Assembly: GCF_000421745.1 (NCBI RefSeq)
Contig: NZ_ATXP01000005.1
Span: 124,001-188,000 of the forward strand
Length of the DNA stretch: 64,000 bases
Direction of reading: 5' to 3'
Source of the DNA: Nesterenkonia alba DSM 19423
GTDB lineage: Bacteria > Actinomycetota > Actinomycetes > Actinomycetales > Micrococcaceae
Shown: positions 1 to 8,991 of the stretch, piece after piece
Layout of the letters: each line of letters begins with the position of its first letter
Position numbering within the stretch: the first letter of the stretch is position 1
The notes under the pieces: generated by a model
What the model saw: only the letters and a program-made list of their open reading frames with translations
What the model was told of the DNA's origin: nothing
Databases searched by the model: none
Program-made: the position numbers and the translations under genes

Positions 1-607
1 CTTCTCCGGCGACGAGGGCATTCCGGGCGGGTCCGCCGCCGTCGTAGGAGACAATATTGAACTCTGCGCCGGTCTCCTCCTGGAGCCTCAGCAGCGCGAT
101 GTAGTTGGCGTTGGTTAGGTTGGATACGCTCACCCGTAGCTCACCGGGACGCTGTTGAGCCTCCTCGATGAACTCCTCGATCGTCTGCCAGGGCGCACCG
201 TCGGCCACCCACAAGGCGGAGGGTTCGATGGTGAATCCGGCCAGTGGCTCGAAGTCGTCGTAGGTGTATTCCACGGTGCGAGTCAGGTAGGAGAAGATCA
301 CGTCCGGGATAGCGTGGATCATGAACGGTTCACAGTCACCGCCGTTTTGCGCGACATACGTGGTTCCGACGGTGAACTGTCCGCCTTCGCGATACTCCAC
401 TTCCAGTGGTTGCCCCAACTCCTCTTCGACGTAGGGCTGCACTTCGCGGAAGACCGTGTCCAGTGCGCCTCCGGCAGCAGTGGGAATGACGAACTGTACC
501 GGGTCCTCCGGCCAATCGGCGTCATCGGCCCCTCCAGTCCCACAGGCGGCCACCGCGCCCATTGCGGCGATCGAGAGTATGCCTAGAGAAGTCGTGCGTA
601 CGTTCAT
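1..607 (-). CDS. TctC/Bug-family solute-binding lipoprotein (partial, C-terminus outside window)
   Basis: The frame is open from an ATG at 607 to the window edge, giving about 202 residues without a stop. The N-terminus has a hydrophobic signal and a lipobox ending AVAAC, followed by a TctC-like start (PVQFVIPTAAGGALDTVFRE). This matches the extracytoplasmic binding proteins of tripartite tricarboxylate transporters, which capture carboxylates outside the membrane for a TctAB permease. No permease gene is visible because the gene runs out of the window. It diverges from the small controller-type regulator at 797, and a C-box-like site lies 41 bp upstream of its start, so that regulator probably controls it. 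The family call is by motif recognition; the ligand is unknown. Confidence 0.85.
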   Translation of the reverse strand, partial: MNVRTTSLGILSIAAMGAVAACGTGGADDADWPEDPVQFVIPTAAGGALDTVFREVQPYVEEELGQPLEVEYREGGQFTVGTTYVAQNGGDCEPFMIHAIPDVIFSYLTRTVEYTYDDFEPLAGFTIEPSALWVADGAPWQTIEEFIEEAQQRPGELRVSVSNLTNANYIALLRLQEETGAEFNIVSYDGGGPARNALVAGE

Positions 608-647
608 CGTTGTCCCCTTCGACAGATAGTGATTCCGCTCACATGCT

Positions 648-673
648 ACTTATAAGTGTGTAGATTGAAAAGT
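648..673. promoter_or_regulatory. C-box-like operator 1 (tctC-proximal)
   Basis: A 26-bp element with paired half-sites: ACTTATAAGT, then GTGT, then AGATTGAAAAGT. It is enclosed by an 8-bp inverted repeat, TGCTACTT at 644-651 and AAGTAGCA at 670-677. The layout resembles C-boxes bound by restriction-modification controller proteins. It lies in the promoter region of the divergent binding-protein gene. Confidence 0.7.
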
Positions 674-747
674 AGCAACTCAGTGCGTCTCTCAAGGTGC
701 AGAACTTGGGTGAGGGAAGACAGTTAGCGAGATTCACACCCGTTGCT

Positions 748-773
748 ACTTATGAGTGTGTAGATCTTCGAGT
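748..773. promoter_or_regulatory. C-box-like operator 2 (regulator-proximal)
   Basis: A second copy of the element, exactly 100 bp downstream of the first: ACTTATGAGT, GTGT, AGATCTTCGAGT. The flanking arms TGCTACTT (744-751) and AGTAGCA (771-777) are conserved. It lies 23 bp upstream of the regulator's GTG, as expected for autoregulation. Confidence 0.7.
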
Positions 774-796
774 AGCAGACTCTCATTGTTGAATGC

Positions 797-1036
797 GTGG
801 CAAAGGGAGACCTGCAAAGACGAGTGGGGGCAAACCTCCGCCGATATCGTCTGGAGCGTGGGCTCTCTCAGGAAGCCTTCGCAGAGGTCCTCGACGTACA
901 CCGCACCTATATGGGAGGGGTCGAGCGCGGTGAACGTAACCTCACCTTGCAATCCGTGGAATCGATTGCTGAGCGTCTCGGACTTGACCCCCTCGAGTTG
1001 CTCACCCCTGGGTCTCCCCACGAGTACACCCGATAG
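797..1036 (+). CDS. XRE-family regulator resembling R-M controller (C) proteins
   Basis: A 79-residue protein consisting almost entirely of an HTH_3 (Xre/Cro) domain. The HTH runs from about residue 18 to 45 and includes GLSQEAFAEVLDVHRTYMGG, followed by VERGERNLTLQ and a C-terminal LGLDPLELL helix. The HRTYMGGVERGERN signature and the length are typical of C proteins that time restriction-enzyme expression. No restriction or methylase gene lies next to it; the only R-M pair in the window is 50 kb away and lacks this operator. The GTG start is chosen because it follows the second operator and gives the canonical N-terminus. It probably binds the two operators upstream and controls itself and the divergent TctC-type gene. 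Its function as an orphan controller is inferred. Confidence 0.8.
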   Translation: MAKGDLQRRVGANLRRYRLERGLSQEAFAEVLDVHRTYMGGVERGERNLTLQSVESIAERLGLDPLELLTPGSPHEYTR

Positions 1037-1155
1037 TGTTCGAACAGCCCTTCTGCTGACACGCTTGAGGGGCCCACTACCACTGGTTGGCGGTCTTGGG
1101 GCTGAAGCCGTAAGATAGGCGAGTTGTGCGCACTTGAGCGCACGTACGCAGTAGA

Positions 1156-1199
1156 ACCTCCTGTTACGGAAAGCCCGTGACCGCAAGACCAGAGGAGGT
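1156..1199 (+). promoter_or_regulatory. rpsF leader with sequestered ribosome-binding site
   Basis: ACCTCCT at 1156-1162 is a perfect complement of the Shine-Dalgarno AGGAGGT at 1193-1199. Pairing would hide the rpsF ribosome-binding site in a hairpin whose loop contains CCG elements. Such leaders are known for S6:S18 autoregulation. The assignment is by position and pairing only. Confidence 0.55.
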
Positions 1200-1209
1200 G
1201 GGTTCATTC

Positions 1210-1509
1210 ATGCGTCACTACGAACTGATGGTGATCGTCGACCCCGAGGTGGACGAGCGCACCGTTGAGCCGACTCTCGGCAAGTACATGGAGCTGGTGA
1301 AGAAAGAAGGCGGCTCCGTGGACAACATCGACGTCTGGGGACGTCGTCAGCTCGCCTACGAGATCGACAAGAAGTCTGAAGGCATCTACGCCGTCGTCGA
1401 CTTCCACTCCACACCGGACTCCGCCAAGGAGCTGGACCGACTGCTGCGCCTGAACGAGACAATCATGCGCACCAAGATCACCCGTCCCGAAGAAATGCGG
1501 GTGGCCTGA
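1210..1509 (+). CDS. rpsF: 30S ribosomal protein S6
   Basis: A 99-residue S6 protein (starts [20 protein letters not shown]; later [20 protein letters not shown]), the usual bacterial length. It binds 16S rRNA together with S18 in the small-subunit platform. The ATG at 1210 is chosen over upstream GTG codons because the protein then begins with the conserved MRHYE and follows the AGGAGGT ribosome-binding site. It is the first gene of rpsF-ssb-rpsR-rplI. The leader may allow feedback by S6:S18. Confidence 0.97.
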   Translation: MRHYELMVIVDPEVDERTVEPTLGKYMELVKKEGGSVDNIDVWGRRQLAYEIDKKSEGIYAVVDFHSTPDSAKELDRLLRLNETIMRTKITRPEEMRVA

Positions 1510-1560
1510 TAGGCCCACCACATCTAGGTACACGAACAGAAAGAAACTAGGTACACCACT

Positions 1561-2139
1561 ATGGCCAACGAAACCATCATCACCGTCGTCGGGAACCTCA
1601 CCGCGGACCCGGAGCTGCGCTTCACACCCTCCGGTGCAGCAGTGAGCAACTTCGTCATCGCATCCACCCCACGGTACTTCGACCGTCAGGCCAATGAATT
1701 CAAGGACGGCGAAACGCTGTTCGTGCGCTGCTCGCTGTGGCGGGAAGCCGCGGAGAACGCCGCCGAATCCCTGACCAAGGGCACTCGGGTCATCGCCCAG
1801 GGGCGGTTGAAGGCACGCAGCTTCCAGGACAAAGAAGGCAACAACCGGACCTCCTGGGAACTCGATGTCGACGAGATCGGCCCCTCCCTGCGTTTCGCCA
1901 CGGCCCAGGTCAACCGCCAGGGTCGCAGTGGCGGCGGAGGCGGCGGCTTCGGTGGCGGCCCCCAGCAAGGCGGAGGCTTCGGCGGAGGGGGAGACTCCTT
2001 CGGCGGCGGAGCGCAGCAGGGCGGCGGCTGGGGTAGTAACCCCGGTGGCGGCCAGGGACAGCAGCCCGACCCCTGGGGCGGTCAGCCCTCCTCCGGCGGC
2101 GGCTGGGACACCCCGAACAACGACGAGCCTCCGTTCTAA
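1561..2139 (+). CDS. ssb: Single-stranded DNA-binding protein
   Basis: 192 residues. An N-terminal OB fold (about residues 1-115; [20 protein letters not shown] at the start) is followed by a glycine/glutamine-rich disordered linker and the acidic tip DEPPF, which recruits replication and repair partners. It covers single-stranded DNA during replication, recombination and repair. It lies in the classic position between rpsF and rpsR, which fits the housekeeping SSB rather than a competence-specific paralogue. Confidence 0.97.
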   Translation: MANETIITVVGNLTADPELRFTPSGAAVSNFVIASTPRYFDRQANEFKDGETLFVRCSLWREAAENAAESLTKGTRVIAQGRLKARSFQDKEGNNRTSWELDVDEIGPSLRFATAQVNRQGRSGGGGGGFGGGPQQGGGFGGGGDSFGGGAQQGGGWGSNPGGGQGQQPDPWGGQPSSGGGWDTPNNDEPPF

Positions 2140-2212
2140 GAGACTCACCGACCATTGATCCCCATCCCGCGCACCCGCGTGCGCGGGCTCCAGATGAAAG
2201 AGGAGCACCACG

Positions 2213-2455
2213 ATGGCAAAGCCTGACATCACCAAGAAGCCCAAGCCCAAAGCGAACCCGCTGAAGGCTGCGGACATCACCCACATCGACTACAAGGACA
2301 CGGCGCTGCTGCGGAAGTTCATCTCCGACCGCGGCAAGATCCGCGCCCGCCGGGTCACCGGAGTCTCCGTGCAGGAGCAGCGCAAGATCGCCCAGGCCAT
2401 CAAGAACGCCCGCGAGATGGCCCTGCTGCCCTACTCCGGCGCCGGTCGCGGCTGA
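2213..2455 (+). CDS. rpsR: 30S ribosomal protein S18
   Basis: 80 residues with the S18 core ([19 protein letters not shown], then [20 protein letters not shown]). It partners S6 on the small-subunit platform. The ribosome-binding site AAAGAGGAG lies upstream of the ATG. No zinc-binding cysteine motif is present, so this is a C-minus form if the genome has two copies. It is the third gene of the operon. Confidence 0.97.
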   Translation: MAKPDITKKPKPKANPLKAADITHIDYKDTALLRKFISDRGKIRARRVTGVSVQEQRKIAQAIKNAREMALLPYSGAGRG

Positions 2456-2486
2456 TCCACACTGAGGAAGGAAAGGAACCACTGAT

Positions 2487-2942
2487 ATGGCAAAGCTCAT
2501 CCTGACTCAGGAAGTGACCGGTCTCGGTGCCCCCGGCGACGTCGTCGAGGTCAAAGACGGCTACGCGCGCAACTACCTGCTGCCGCGTGGCTACGCGATG
2601 ACCTGGACCAAGGGCGGAGAAAAAGACGTCGAGCGCATCCGCGCGGCCCGCAAAGCCCGCGAGATCGCCACGATCGAAGAAGCCCAGCAGATCGCCGAGA
2701 AGCTACAGTCCAAGCCCGTGACCGTCAGCGTGAAGACCGGCGAGTCCGGCCGCCTCTTCGGCACCGTCGGCCCGGCCCAGATCGCCGAGGCCGTCGAGGC
2801 CGAAGGCCTGGGCTCCATCGACAAGCGCACTGTCGAGATCCCCGAGCGGATCAAGGCCGTGGGTAGCTACACCGCCACGGTGAAGCTGCACAGCGACGTC
2901 ACCGCAAGCCTGGACCTCAACGTGGTGCCGGCCGGCAGCTAA
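2487..2942 (+). CDS. rplI: 50S ribosomal protein L9
   Basis: 151 residues. The N-terminal RNA-binding domain ([20 protein letters not shown], then [16 protein letters not shown]) is joined by a long connecting helix to the C-terminal domain ([19 protein letters not shown]). It binds domain V of 23S rRNA near the L1 stalk. It is the last gene of the ribosomal operon and is followed by a strong hairpin. In many actinobacteria dnaB follows closely; here 16 kb intervene. Confidence 0.97.
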   Translation: MAKLILTQEVTGLGAPGDVVEVKDGYARNYLLPRGYAMTWTKGGEKDVERIRAARKAREIATIEEAQQIAEKLQSKPVTVSVKTGESGRLFGTVGPAQIAEAVEAEGLGSIDKRTVEIPERIKAVGSYTATVKLHSDVTASLDLNVVPAGS

Positions 2943-2965
2943 GCCCCAGCCCACACTGAGCGCTC

Positions 2966-3003
2966 AAGGGCCCTGAGGAGTACACACTCCTCGGGGCCCT
3001 TTC
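2966..3003 (+). terminator. Rho-independent terminator after rplI
   Basis: A long GC-rich hairpin: left arm AAGGGCCCTGAGGAG, loop about TACACA, right arm CTCCTCGGGGCCCTTT, ending in a short T run. It separates the ribosomal operon from the peptide-transport operon. Confidence 0.85.
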
Positions 3004-3046
3004 GCGTCTTCCGAGGACCCCAAACCCTCCCGCATCCCTGCCACGA

Positions 3047-3062
3047 TGTGACGGGAGTCACT
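3047..3062. promoter_or_regulatory. CRP/GlxR-type site upstream of the peptide operon
   Basis: TGTGACGGGAGTCACT matches the TGTGA-N6-TCACA layout of actinobacterial GlxR/CRP sites except for the last base. It lies about 200 bp upstream of dppD. The same type of dyad recurs at the sugar-binding-protein promoters from 29 kb onward. Confidence 0.5.
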
Positions 3063-3177
3063 TCTAGGGATGAAAAGAGCCTCAGAAAGCATCATCGCCG
3101 GTCAGTGAACCGATCCACCGCCTTCAACGCTGCCTTCAGGCGTGACACGTAACACCCGTGAAACAGTCGCCCGGTAC

Positions 3178-3206
3178 ATTTTGTTGAACAAGATTTTGTT
3201 GAACAA
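3178..3206. promoter_or_regulatory. Tandem inverted-repeat operator upstream of dppD
   Basis: ATTTTGTTGAACAA occurs twice, at 3178-3191 and 3193-3206. Each copy holds the near-palindrome TTGTTGAACAA, with a 15-bp period. Short TTGT-ACAA dyads are typical of GntR-family targets, and a GntR gene ends this operon at 14154. That pairing is inferred. Confidence 0.6.
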
Positions 3207-3264
3207 CTGGCGAGCTCCCCGCGAGCACGTCACGCACCGTGTACACCGCACCGTATGAGGGGAT

Positions 3265-4299
3265 GTGCTGTTGAGCTCATCGAACCAGGCACCCACCGGT
3301 GATCTGCTCGTGGTCGAGAACCTCGAAGTCGCCATCCCGGAGGAGAAACGCGACGTCACCATCGTCAACGGCATCTCCTTCACTGTGCCCGCCGGCCGGA
3401 CCCTGGGCGTGGTCGGCGAATCCGGCTCCGGCAAAAGCCTGACCTCCCTGACCGTCATGGGCCAGTTGCCCAAGAACCTCAAGCTCGCCTCCGGAAGTAT
3501 CCGCCTCAACGGTGAGGAACTGACCACGCTGTCCACAGACCGCCGACGTCGGCTGCGCGGCAAAGAGATGGCCATGATCTTCCAGGAGCCCATGACCTCC
3601 CTGAATCCCTCCTACCGGGTCGGTGCGCAAATCGTGGAGATGGTGCGCAACCACCAAGATGTCTCCCGCGCCGAGGCCCGGAAGCGCGCCATTGAGATGC
3701 TCAAGCTAGTGGGCATCCCCCGGGCTGAGGAGGTCGTTGACGACTATCCCCACCAGCTCTCCGGTGGAATGCGCCAGCGCGTCATGATCGCCCTGGCACT
3801 GGCCAATGAGCCCACTCTGCTCATCGCCGATGAACCCACCACCGCCCTGGACGTCACCATTCAGGCGCAGATCCTCGAACTGATGAAGCGGCTACAAGCC
3901 GAACTGGGGATGTCGATCATCCTCATCACCCATGACCTCGGCGTGGTGGCAGAGACCTGTGACGACGTCGTCGTCATGTACGCCGGGGAAATCGTCGAGC
4001 GCGCCCGCGTCGAAGAGCTCTTCGCCGAACCCAAACACCCCTACACCCGGGGGCTGTTGGAATCCATCCCGGACATCGACACCGAAGTCGACGTGCTGCC
4101 CTCCATTCCGGGCACGGTCCCCACCCCGCAGTCCATGGGCACCGGATGCCGGTTCGCCTCCCGCTGCCCCCAAGCCTTCGACTACTGCCGGGAGAACACA
4201 CCCCCGGAGATCCGCGTCAATGACACATCCGCCGCCAAATGCTGGCTCTACGACCCCGAGGTCGTCGCCCAGCACCACCCCGAGCACACCGCGGCGTGA
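3265..4299 (+). CDS. dppD: Peptide ABC transporter ATP-binding protein (DppD-type)
   Basis: 344 residues. It has the Walker A GESGSGKS, the signature LSGGMRQR, the Walker B LLIADEPT and the C-terminal oligopeptide-transporter extension with the [11 protein letters not shown] cysteine motif, which in the family holds an iron-sulfur cluster. It is one of two ATPases powering dipeptide/oligopeptide import. The GTG at 3265 follows GAGGGGA and is preferred. It is the first gene of a run through 14894, immediately before dppF. The upstream region 2943-3264 holds only the terminator, a CRP-type site and the tandem operator. Confidence 0.93.
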   Translation: MLLSSSNQAPTGDLLVVENLEVAIPEEKRDVTIVNGISFTVPAGRTLGVVGESGSGKSLTSLTVMGQLPKNLKLASGSIRLNGEELTTLSTDRRRRLRGKEMAMIFQEPMTSLNPSYRVGAQIVEMVRNHQDVSRAEARKRAIEMLKLVGIPRAEEVVDDYPHQLSGGMRQRVMIALALANEPTLLIADEPTTALDVTIQAQILELMKRLQAELGMSIILITHDLGVVAETCDDVVVMYAGEIVERARVEELFAEPKHPYTRGLLESIPDIDTEVDVLPSIPGTVPTPQSMGTGCRFASRCPQAFDYCRENTPPEIRVNDTSAAKCWLYDPEVVAQHHPEHTAA

Positions 4300-4309
4300 G
4301 GAGCCCACG

Positions 4310-5338
4310 ATGACGACCACCACCACTGCTGAGCCGCTGCTGCAAGTGCGCAACCTCCAGAAGCACTTCCCCATCAAGAAGAGCACGCTCTTCGGTGGCC
4401 AGAAGCAGTCCGTCAAAGCCGTGGACGGTGTCTCTTTTGACGTCTATCCGGGCGAATCTCTCGGCATCGTCGGGGAATCCGGCTGCGGGAAATCCACCAC
4501 CGGGCGGATGCTGCTGCGTCTGCTGGAACCCACCGGTGGGGAAGTCATCTACCAGGGCCGGGATATCGCCCAGATCAGCGCCGGGGAGATGCGGATGCTG
4601 CGCAAAGATATCCAGATCGTCTTCCAGGACCCCTTCGCCTCCCTGAACCCCCGCATGCGGGTACGGCAGATCGTCGAAGAGCCCCTGATGAACTTCCGGA
4701 TCTGCGCCAGCCGCAAAGAGGCCCGTCAGCGGGCCCGGGAGATTCTGGAGCAAGTCGGACTCGGGGAGAACCACATGGAGCGTTTCCCCCACGAGTTCAG
4801 CGGTGGGCAGCGCCAGCGGATCGGCATCGCCCGGGCCCTGGCCTCCGAGCCAAAGCTCATCATCGCTGACGAGCCGGTCTCCGCACTGGACGTCTCCATC
4901 CAAGCCCAGGTGCTCAACCTCATGAAGAGCCTGCAGAAGGAGTACGGATTCTCCTTCGTCTTCATCTCCCACGACCTCAGCGTGGTCAAGCACTTCTGCG
5001 ACCGCATTGGAGTGATGTACCTGGGCAAGCTCGTCGAGGTCGCTGAGAAGAAGGACCTCTACGCCAAGCCGATGCACCCCTACGCCCAAGCATTGCTTTC
5101 AGCGATCCCCCGTACCGTCCCCGGCAGCACCAAACAACGGATCGTGCTGCAGGGAGATGTGCCCTCCCCGGCCAACCCCCCGGCGGGCTGCCCCTTCAAC
5201 CCCCGGTGCCCGGCGGCCTTTAGCGACTGCACTGAGATCGTGCCCGAACTCATCAGCCGGGAAGGACGCCAGGTGGCCTGCCACCTCTATCCGGCCGACG
5301 ACCCACAGGCGGGGCAACAGCAACCCACCGCCGTGTGA
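4310..5338 (+). CDS. dppF: Peptide ABC transporter ATP-binding protein (DppF-type)
   Basis: 342 residues. It has the Walker A GESGCGKS, the Q-loop [12 protein letters not shown], the signature [15 protein letters not shown], the Walker [13 protein letters not shown] and the C-terminal [11 protein letters not shown] motif. It is the partner ATPase of DppD. The open frame extends upstream inside dppD, but the ATG at 4310, just after the dppD stop and a GAGGAG site, gives the normal start [20 protein letters not shown]. The open frame on the opposite strand across this gene is a codon-bias shadow. Confidence 0.93.
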   Translation: MTTTTTAEPLLQVRNLQKHFPIKKSTLFGGQKQSVKAVDGVSFDVYPGESLGIVGESGCGKSTTGRMLLRLLEPTGGEVIYQGRDIAQISAGEMRMLRKDIQIVFQDPFASLNPRMRVRQIVEEPLMNFRICASRKEARQRAREILEQVGLGENHMERFPHEFSGGQRQRIGIARALASEPKLIIADEPVSALDVSIQAQVLNLMKSLQKEYGFSFVFISHDLSVVKHFCDRIGVMYLGKLVEVAEKKDLYAKPMHPYAQALLSAIPRTVPGSTKQRIVLQGDVPSPANPPAGCPFNPRCPAAFSDCTEIVPELISREGRQVACHLYPADDPQAGQQQPTAV

Positions 5339-5386
5339 AAACCCCACCACTCGATCACCTTGAGAACACACCAGAGGAGAAACCCC

Positions 5387-6985
5387 ATGTCGGAGAAACA
5401 CACCCCGCTCTGGCGCCTGCTGGCGCTGGGCATGGCCGGGACCCTGGCCCTGTCCGCTTGCGGAAACGGCGACGACGGCGGCAACGGATCCGCTGACGGC
5501 GGAGAAGACATCGACGAGGCCGAGGCCGAAGTCGACGGTCGTGACAACGACCTGGTCATCGGCGTGCCGCTCGATGTCCAGGACTGGGACCCCATCGCCA
5601 CCTTCGCTCTGGCATGGAGCACTCAGGCGACCTCAGTCTTCGAAGGCCTCGTCCACCGGGACCTCGACCTGGAGCTGCAGCCCGGCCTGGCCGAGGACTG
5701 GGAGTACCACGACGACACCACCCTGGAGTTCCAGCTGCGCGAAGGCGTCGAGTTCCACAACGGTGAGCCGTTCAACGCCGACGCTGTGGCCTACACCTTC
5801 GACCGCCTCCTCGGCGAAGAAGGTGCCCAGGGACCCCAGCAGGAGAACTACACCGCCATTGAGGAAGTCGAAGTCGTCGATGACTACACCGTCATCTTCC
5901 ACCTCAACACCCCCGACCCGGTGCTGCTGACCAACCTCTCCGGATACGGCGGGGTGATCGTGCCCCCGGAGTACATGGAAGAACACGGCCCCGAGCACTT
6001 CAGTGAGAACCCGGTGGGCACCGGCCCCTTCGAAGTCACCGAGTACAGCCGGGATAACCAGACAGTCCTGGAACGCAACGAGAACTACTGGGACGAGGAC
6101 CGCATTCCCGAGCTGGACACGGTCACCTTCCGGATCATCCCCGAGGCCTCCACCCGCCTGGCCGAACTGCAGACCGGTGGCATCGATGTGATGAAGGAAG
6201 TCGAGATCAGCCAGATCGGCACCGTGGAAGACCACGACCTGCTCGAGCTCGACGAAGTCGAAACCCCCACGGTGCGGGCCCTGCGCTTCGATGTGGACCG
6301 TGAACCCGTCGACGACCCGCGGGTGCGCGAAGCAATCAACTACGCCATCGACCGCAACGCCCTCATCGACGACCTCCGCGATGGCTACGGTGTGCCGGTG
6401 GCCAGCTTCCAGTCCGAGCTGTCCTTCGGGTTCAACCCGGATCTGGAACCCTACCCCTACGACCCGGACCGGGCCCGTGAACTCATCGAAGAAGCCGGCG
6501 TCGAAGGCGAAGAACTCGACCTCTACGTCCCCGGTGACGACGGCAACGCCCAGGAAGCCGTACAGGCCATCGCCTACTTCTTAGAAGACGTGGGTCTGAG
6601 TGTGAACATCGAATCCGCCGAGCAGAACACCCTGAACACCGAGCTGGTGCCCGCCGGCGACGCCGGTCACATCCACTGGTTCGGATGGGGCGGCTGGACC
6701 CTGGACTTCCACAACACCGCGTGGCTGCTTTACTCCGAAGGCGAGTTCTACAACCCGAGCTTCGCTGACGACCAGGTCCAGGAACTGCTCGACGCCCAGC
6801 GGGAGTCCGTCTCCGAAGAGGAGCGCGAGGAAATCTTCCACGAGCTCACCGAGGTGCTGCAGGAACTGAACCCGGATGCGCCGCTTTATGCCGACGTCTA
6901 CCTGTACGCCATCAACGAGCGGGTGCAGAACTGGCAGTCCCCGCACGATGACCGCCTGCAGCTCGAAGACGTCACCGTCGACTAA
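5387..6985 (+). CDS. Peptide ABC transporter substrate-binding lipoprotein
   Basis: 532 residues, SBP family 5 (DppA/OppA type). It has a signal peptide with lipobox ALSAC, an acidic linker (GGEDIDEAEAEVDG), then the binding fold (PGLAEDWEYHDDTTLEFQLR; later NPVGTGPFEVTEYSRDNQT). It delivers peptides to the DppBC permease. The ATG at 5387 follows AGAGGAGAAACCCC and is preferred to a codon 27 bp upstream. It lies between dppF and dppB. The acidity is in keeping with the other exported proteins here. The ligand cannot be read from sequence; the neighbours suggest pyroglutamyl or similar peptides. Confidence 0.92.
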   Translation: MSEKHTPLWRLLALGMAGTLALSACGNGDDGGNGSADGGEDIDEAEAEVDGRDNDLVIGVPLDVQDWDPIATFALAWSTQATSVFEGLVHRDLDLELQPGLAEDWEYHDDTTLEFQLREGVEFHNGEPFNADAVAYTFDRLLGEEGAQGPQQENYTAIEEVEVVDDYTVIFHLNTPDPVLLTNLSGYGGVIVPPEYMEEHGPEHFSENPVGTGPFEVTEYSRDNQTVLERNENYWDEDRIPELDTVTFRIIPEASTRLAELQTGGIDVMKEVEISQIGTVEDHDLLELDEVETPTVRALRFDVDREPVDDPRVREAINYAIDRNALIDDLRDGYGVPVASFQSELSFGFNPDLEPYPYDPDRARELIEEAGVEGEELDLYVPGDDGNAQEAVQAIAYFLEDVGLSVNIESAEQNTLNTELVPAGDAGHIHWFGWGGWTLDFHNTAWLLYSEGEFYNPSFADDQVQELLDAQRESVSEEEREEIFHELTEVLQELNPDAPLYADVYLYAINERVQNWQSPHDDRLQLEDVTVD

Positions 6986-7099
6986 AGCCCGCACATCAGG
7001 CACTTTCCAGGCGGGGCACCGGCACACCGGCCTGCCCCGCCTGGAAAGTCCACTCACTGCACCTGACCCGCCAGCCGTTCCCAAGAGGGGGTAGACCCT

Positions 7100-8032
7100 G
7101 TGGCGAAGTTCATCCTTCGGCGCCTCTTCCACGCCGTGATCGTGGTCTTCGTCATCTCCCTGCTGATCTTCTTCTCCATCCGGCTCACCGGTGACCCCGT
7201 CGCCGTGATGTTCGCCGCCGGAGAGCCCAGTCAGCAGGCGATTGACAACCTCACCGCAGAACTCGGACTCGACCAGCCCATCTGGGTCCAGTACGGGATC
7301 TTTCTGCGCGACCTCATCACCTTCGACCTGGGCACCTCCTTCCGCACCGGACAATCAGTGAGCTCCATGGTCGCCGCCACCATCGGCCCCACCACACTGC
7401 TGGCCGCCGCCGGCATGGCGGTAGCGATCCTCATCGCCTTCCCCGTGGGCATCGTCTCCGCGGTCAAACGCGGCACCGTGCTGGACTTCGGCGGCCGGAT
7501 GTTCTCCCTGATCGGGATCTCCTTCCCCAACTTCTGGCTGGGCATCATGCTCATCCTCATCTTCGCGGTCATGCTCGGCTGGTTCCCCGCCTCCGGTTAC
7601 GGCACCCCGCAGCATTTCGTCTTACCGGCGATCACCCTGGGGCTGATCCTCTCCGGGATCCTTTCCCGTCTGGTGCGCTCCTCCATGCTCGAGGTGCTCA
7701 ACCAGCAGTACATCGCCACCGCGCACTCCAAAGGCCTGCGCAGCTGGGTGGTCATCTTCCGGCACGGGCTGCGCAACGCACTCATCCCCACGGTGACCTT
7801 CATGGGTGTGCAGTTCGGCGGACTGCTGGCCGGAACCGTCATCATCGAGCAAGTCTTCTCCTGGCCGGGACTGGGACGGATGATTATTGACGCGATCAAC
7901 GCCCGCGACTACCCAGTGGTCCAGGGCGGGGTCATCGTCCTGGCTCTCATCACCGTGGCGGTCAACCTGCTGGTCGACCTCAGCTACAGCATCCTCAACC
8001 CCCGCATCAAAGCCGGAGGGAGCGACTCATGA
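7100..8032 (+). CDS. dppB: Peptide ABC transporter permease (DppB-type)
   Basis: 310 residues with about six membrane spans. It starts MAKFILRRLFHAVIVVFVIS, typical of DppB. It contains the periplasmic GDP loop region and the EAA-type motif near the end (GLRSWVVIFRHGLRNALIPT) that docks the ATPases. The GTG at 7100 follows AAGAGGGGG. It overlaps dppC by four bases (ATGA), which implies coupled translation. Confidence 0.93.
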   Translation: MAKFILRRLFHAVIVVFVISLLIFFSIRLTGDPVAVMFAAGEPSQQAIDNLTAELGLDQPIWVQYGIFLRDLITFDLGTSFRTGQSVSSMVAATIGPTTLLAAAGMAVAILIAFPVGIVSAVKRGTVLDFGGRMFSLIGISFPNFWLGIMLILIFAVMLGWFPASGYGTPQHFVLPAITLGLILSGILSRLVRSSMLEVLNQQYIATAHSKGLRSWVVIFRHGLRNALIPTVTFMGVQFGGLLAGTVIIEQVFSWPGLGRMIIDAINARDYPVVQGGVIVLALITVAVNLLVDLSYSILNPRIKAGGSDS

Positions 8033-8964
8033 GTCTTCAGCAGACCGTCCCCGGAACCGAGGACCTCAAAGATAGCACCGGCACCGAGGTGCCGGCCCGC
8101 CAACGACTCCGTGCCGGAGGATTCTGGCGGTTCATCCGCAAGAACCCCTCGGGAGTGCTCGGCATGATCCTGGTGGGCACGGTGGTCATCTGCGCGGTCT
8201 TCGCCCCGTGGATCGCTCCCTACAACCCCACCGAAGCCAGCCTCGGCGAACGCCTCGCCGACCCGATCTTCGCCGATGAGACCGGCGAATCCCGCTACCT
8301 GCTCGGCGGTGACCCGCTGGGCCGGGATTTGCTCAGCCGGATCATCTACGGAGCCCGGATCTCCCTGCAGGTCGGGATCTTCGGAGTGCTCATCGCCGCA
8401 GTGCTGGGCACCATCCTCGGGCTCATCGCCGGCTACGTCGGCAAGTGGTTCGATGACTTCATCATGCGGGCCGCCGATGTGCAGTTGGCCTTTCCCTTCA
8501 TCCTCTTCGCCATCATCATCATGAGCGTGCTCGGCGGGGGGATCTGGGTGATCGTCGTCCTGCTGGGCATCACCTATTGGGTCGGCTTCGCCCGCATCGT
8601 CCGCGGACAAGTTGTGGCGCTGAAACAACTCGAATACGTCGAAGCGGCCAAAGCCTCCGGCTCCACCGGGCTGCGCATCGTGCTGCGGCACATCTTCCCC
8701 AACGTGTTCTCTTCCGTGCTGGTGCTGGCCACTCTCTTCACCGCCGAGTTCATCCTGCTGGAGGCATCCCTGACCTTCCTCGGGCTGGGGGTGGACCCCA
8801 CGATCCCCTCCTGGGGCGGGATGCTCTCCGATAGTCGCAACTACATCGACTCCGCCTGGTGGACCGCCGTTTTCCCAGGTGTGGCGATCATGCTGACCGT
8901 ACTGGGGTTCAACCTCCTCGGTGACTGGCTACGCGACCGCCTGGACCCCAACATCAAAGCCTGA
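8029..8964 (+). CDS. dppC: Peptide ABC transporter permease (DppC-type)
   Basis: 311 residues. It has an N-terminal cytoplasmic arm, a first span at RKNPSGVLGMILVGTVVICA, the GGDPLGRDLLSRIIYGARIS motif typical of DppC, and the EAA loop YVEAAKASGSTGLRIVLRHI. It forms the membrane channel with DppB. It overlaps dppB by 4 bp and is followed 27 bp later by pcp, which places the peptidase in the transporter operon. Confidence 0.93.
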   Translation: MSLQQTVPGTEDLKDSTGTEVPARQRLRAGGFWRFIRKNPSGVLGMILVGTVVICAVFAPWIAPYNPTEASLGERLADPIFADETGESRYLLGGDPLGRDLLSRIIYGARISLQVGIFGVLIAAVLGTILGLIAGYVGKWFDDFIMRAADVQLAFPFILFAIIIMSVLGGGIWVIVVLLGITYWVGFARIVRGQVVALKQLEYVEAAKASGSTGLRIVLRHIFPNVFSSVLVLATLFTAEFILLEASLTFLGLGVDPTIPSWGGMLSDSRNYIDSAWWTAVFPGVAIMLTVLGFNLLGDWLRDRLDPNIKA

Positions 8965-8991
8965 GAGAACCACCTGAACGAAAGAAGTCCC

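Noticed and set aside
155-586. Plus-strand open frame of 143 codons opposite the TctC-type gene
   Set aside because: Antisense shadow; the minus strand has a signal peptide, lipobox and TctC motifs.
1204-2286. Minus-strand open frame of 360 codons across rpsF and ssb
   Set aside because: Spans two certain genes and consists of Gly/Ala/Val-rich shadow sequence from ssb's glycine-rich linker.
4217-5089. Minus-strand open frame of 290 codons opposite dppF
   Set aside because: Shadow of an ABC ATPase with all its motifs on the other strand.
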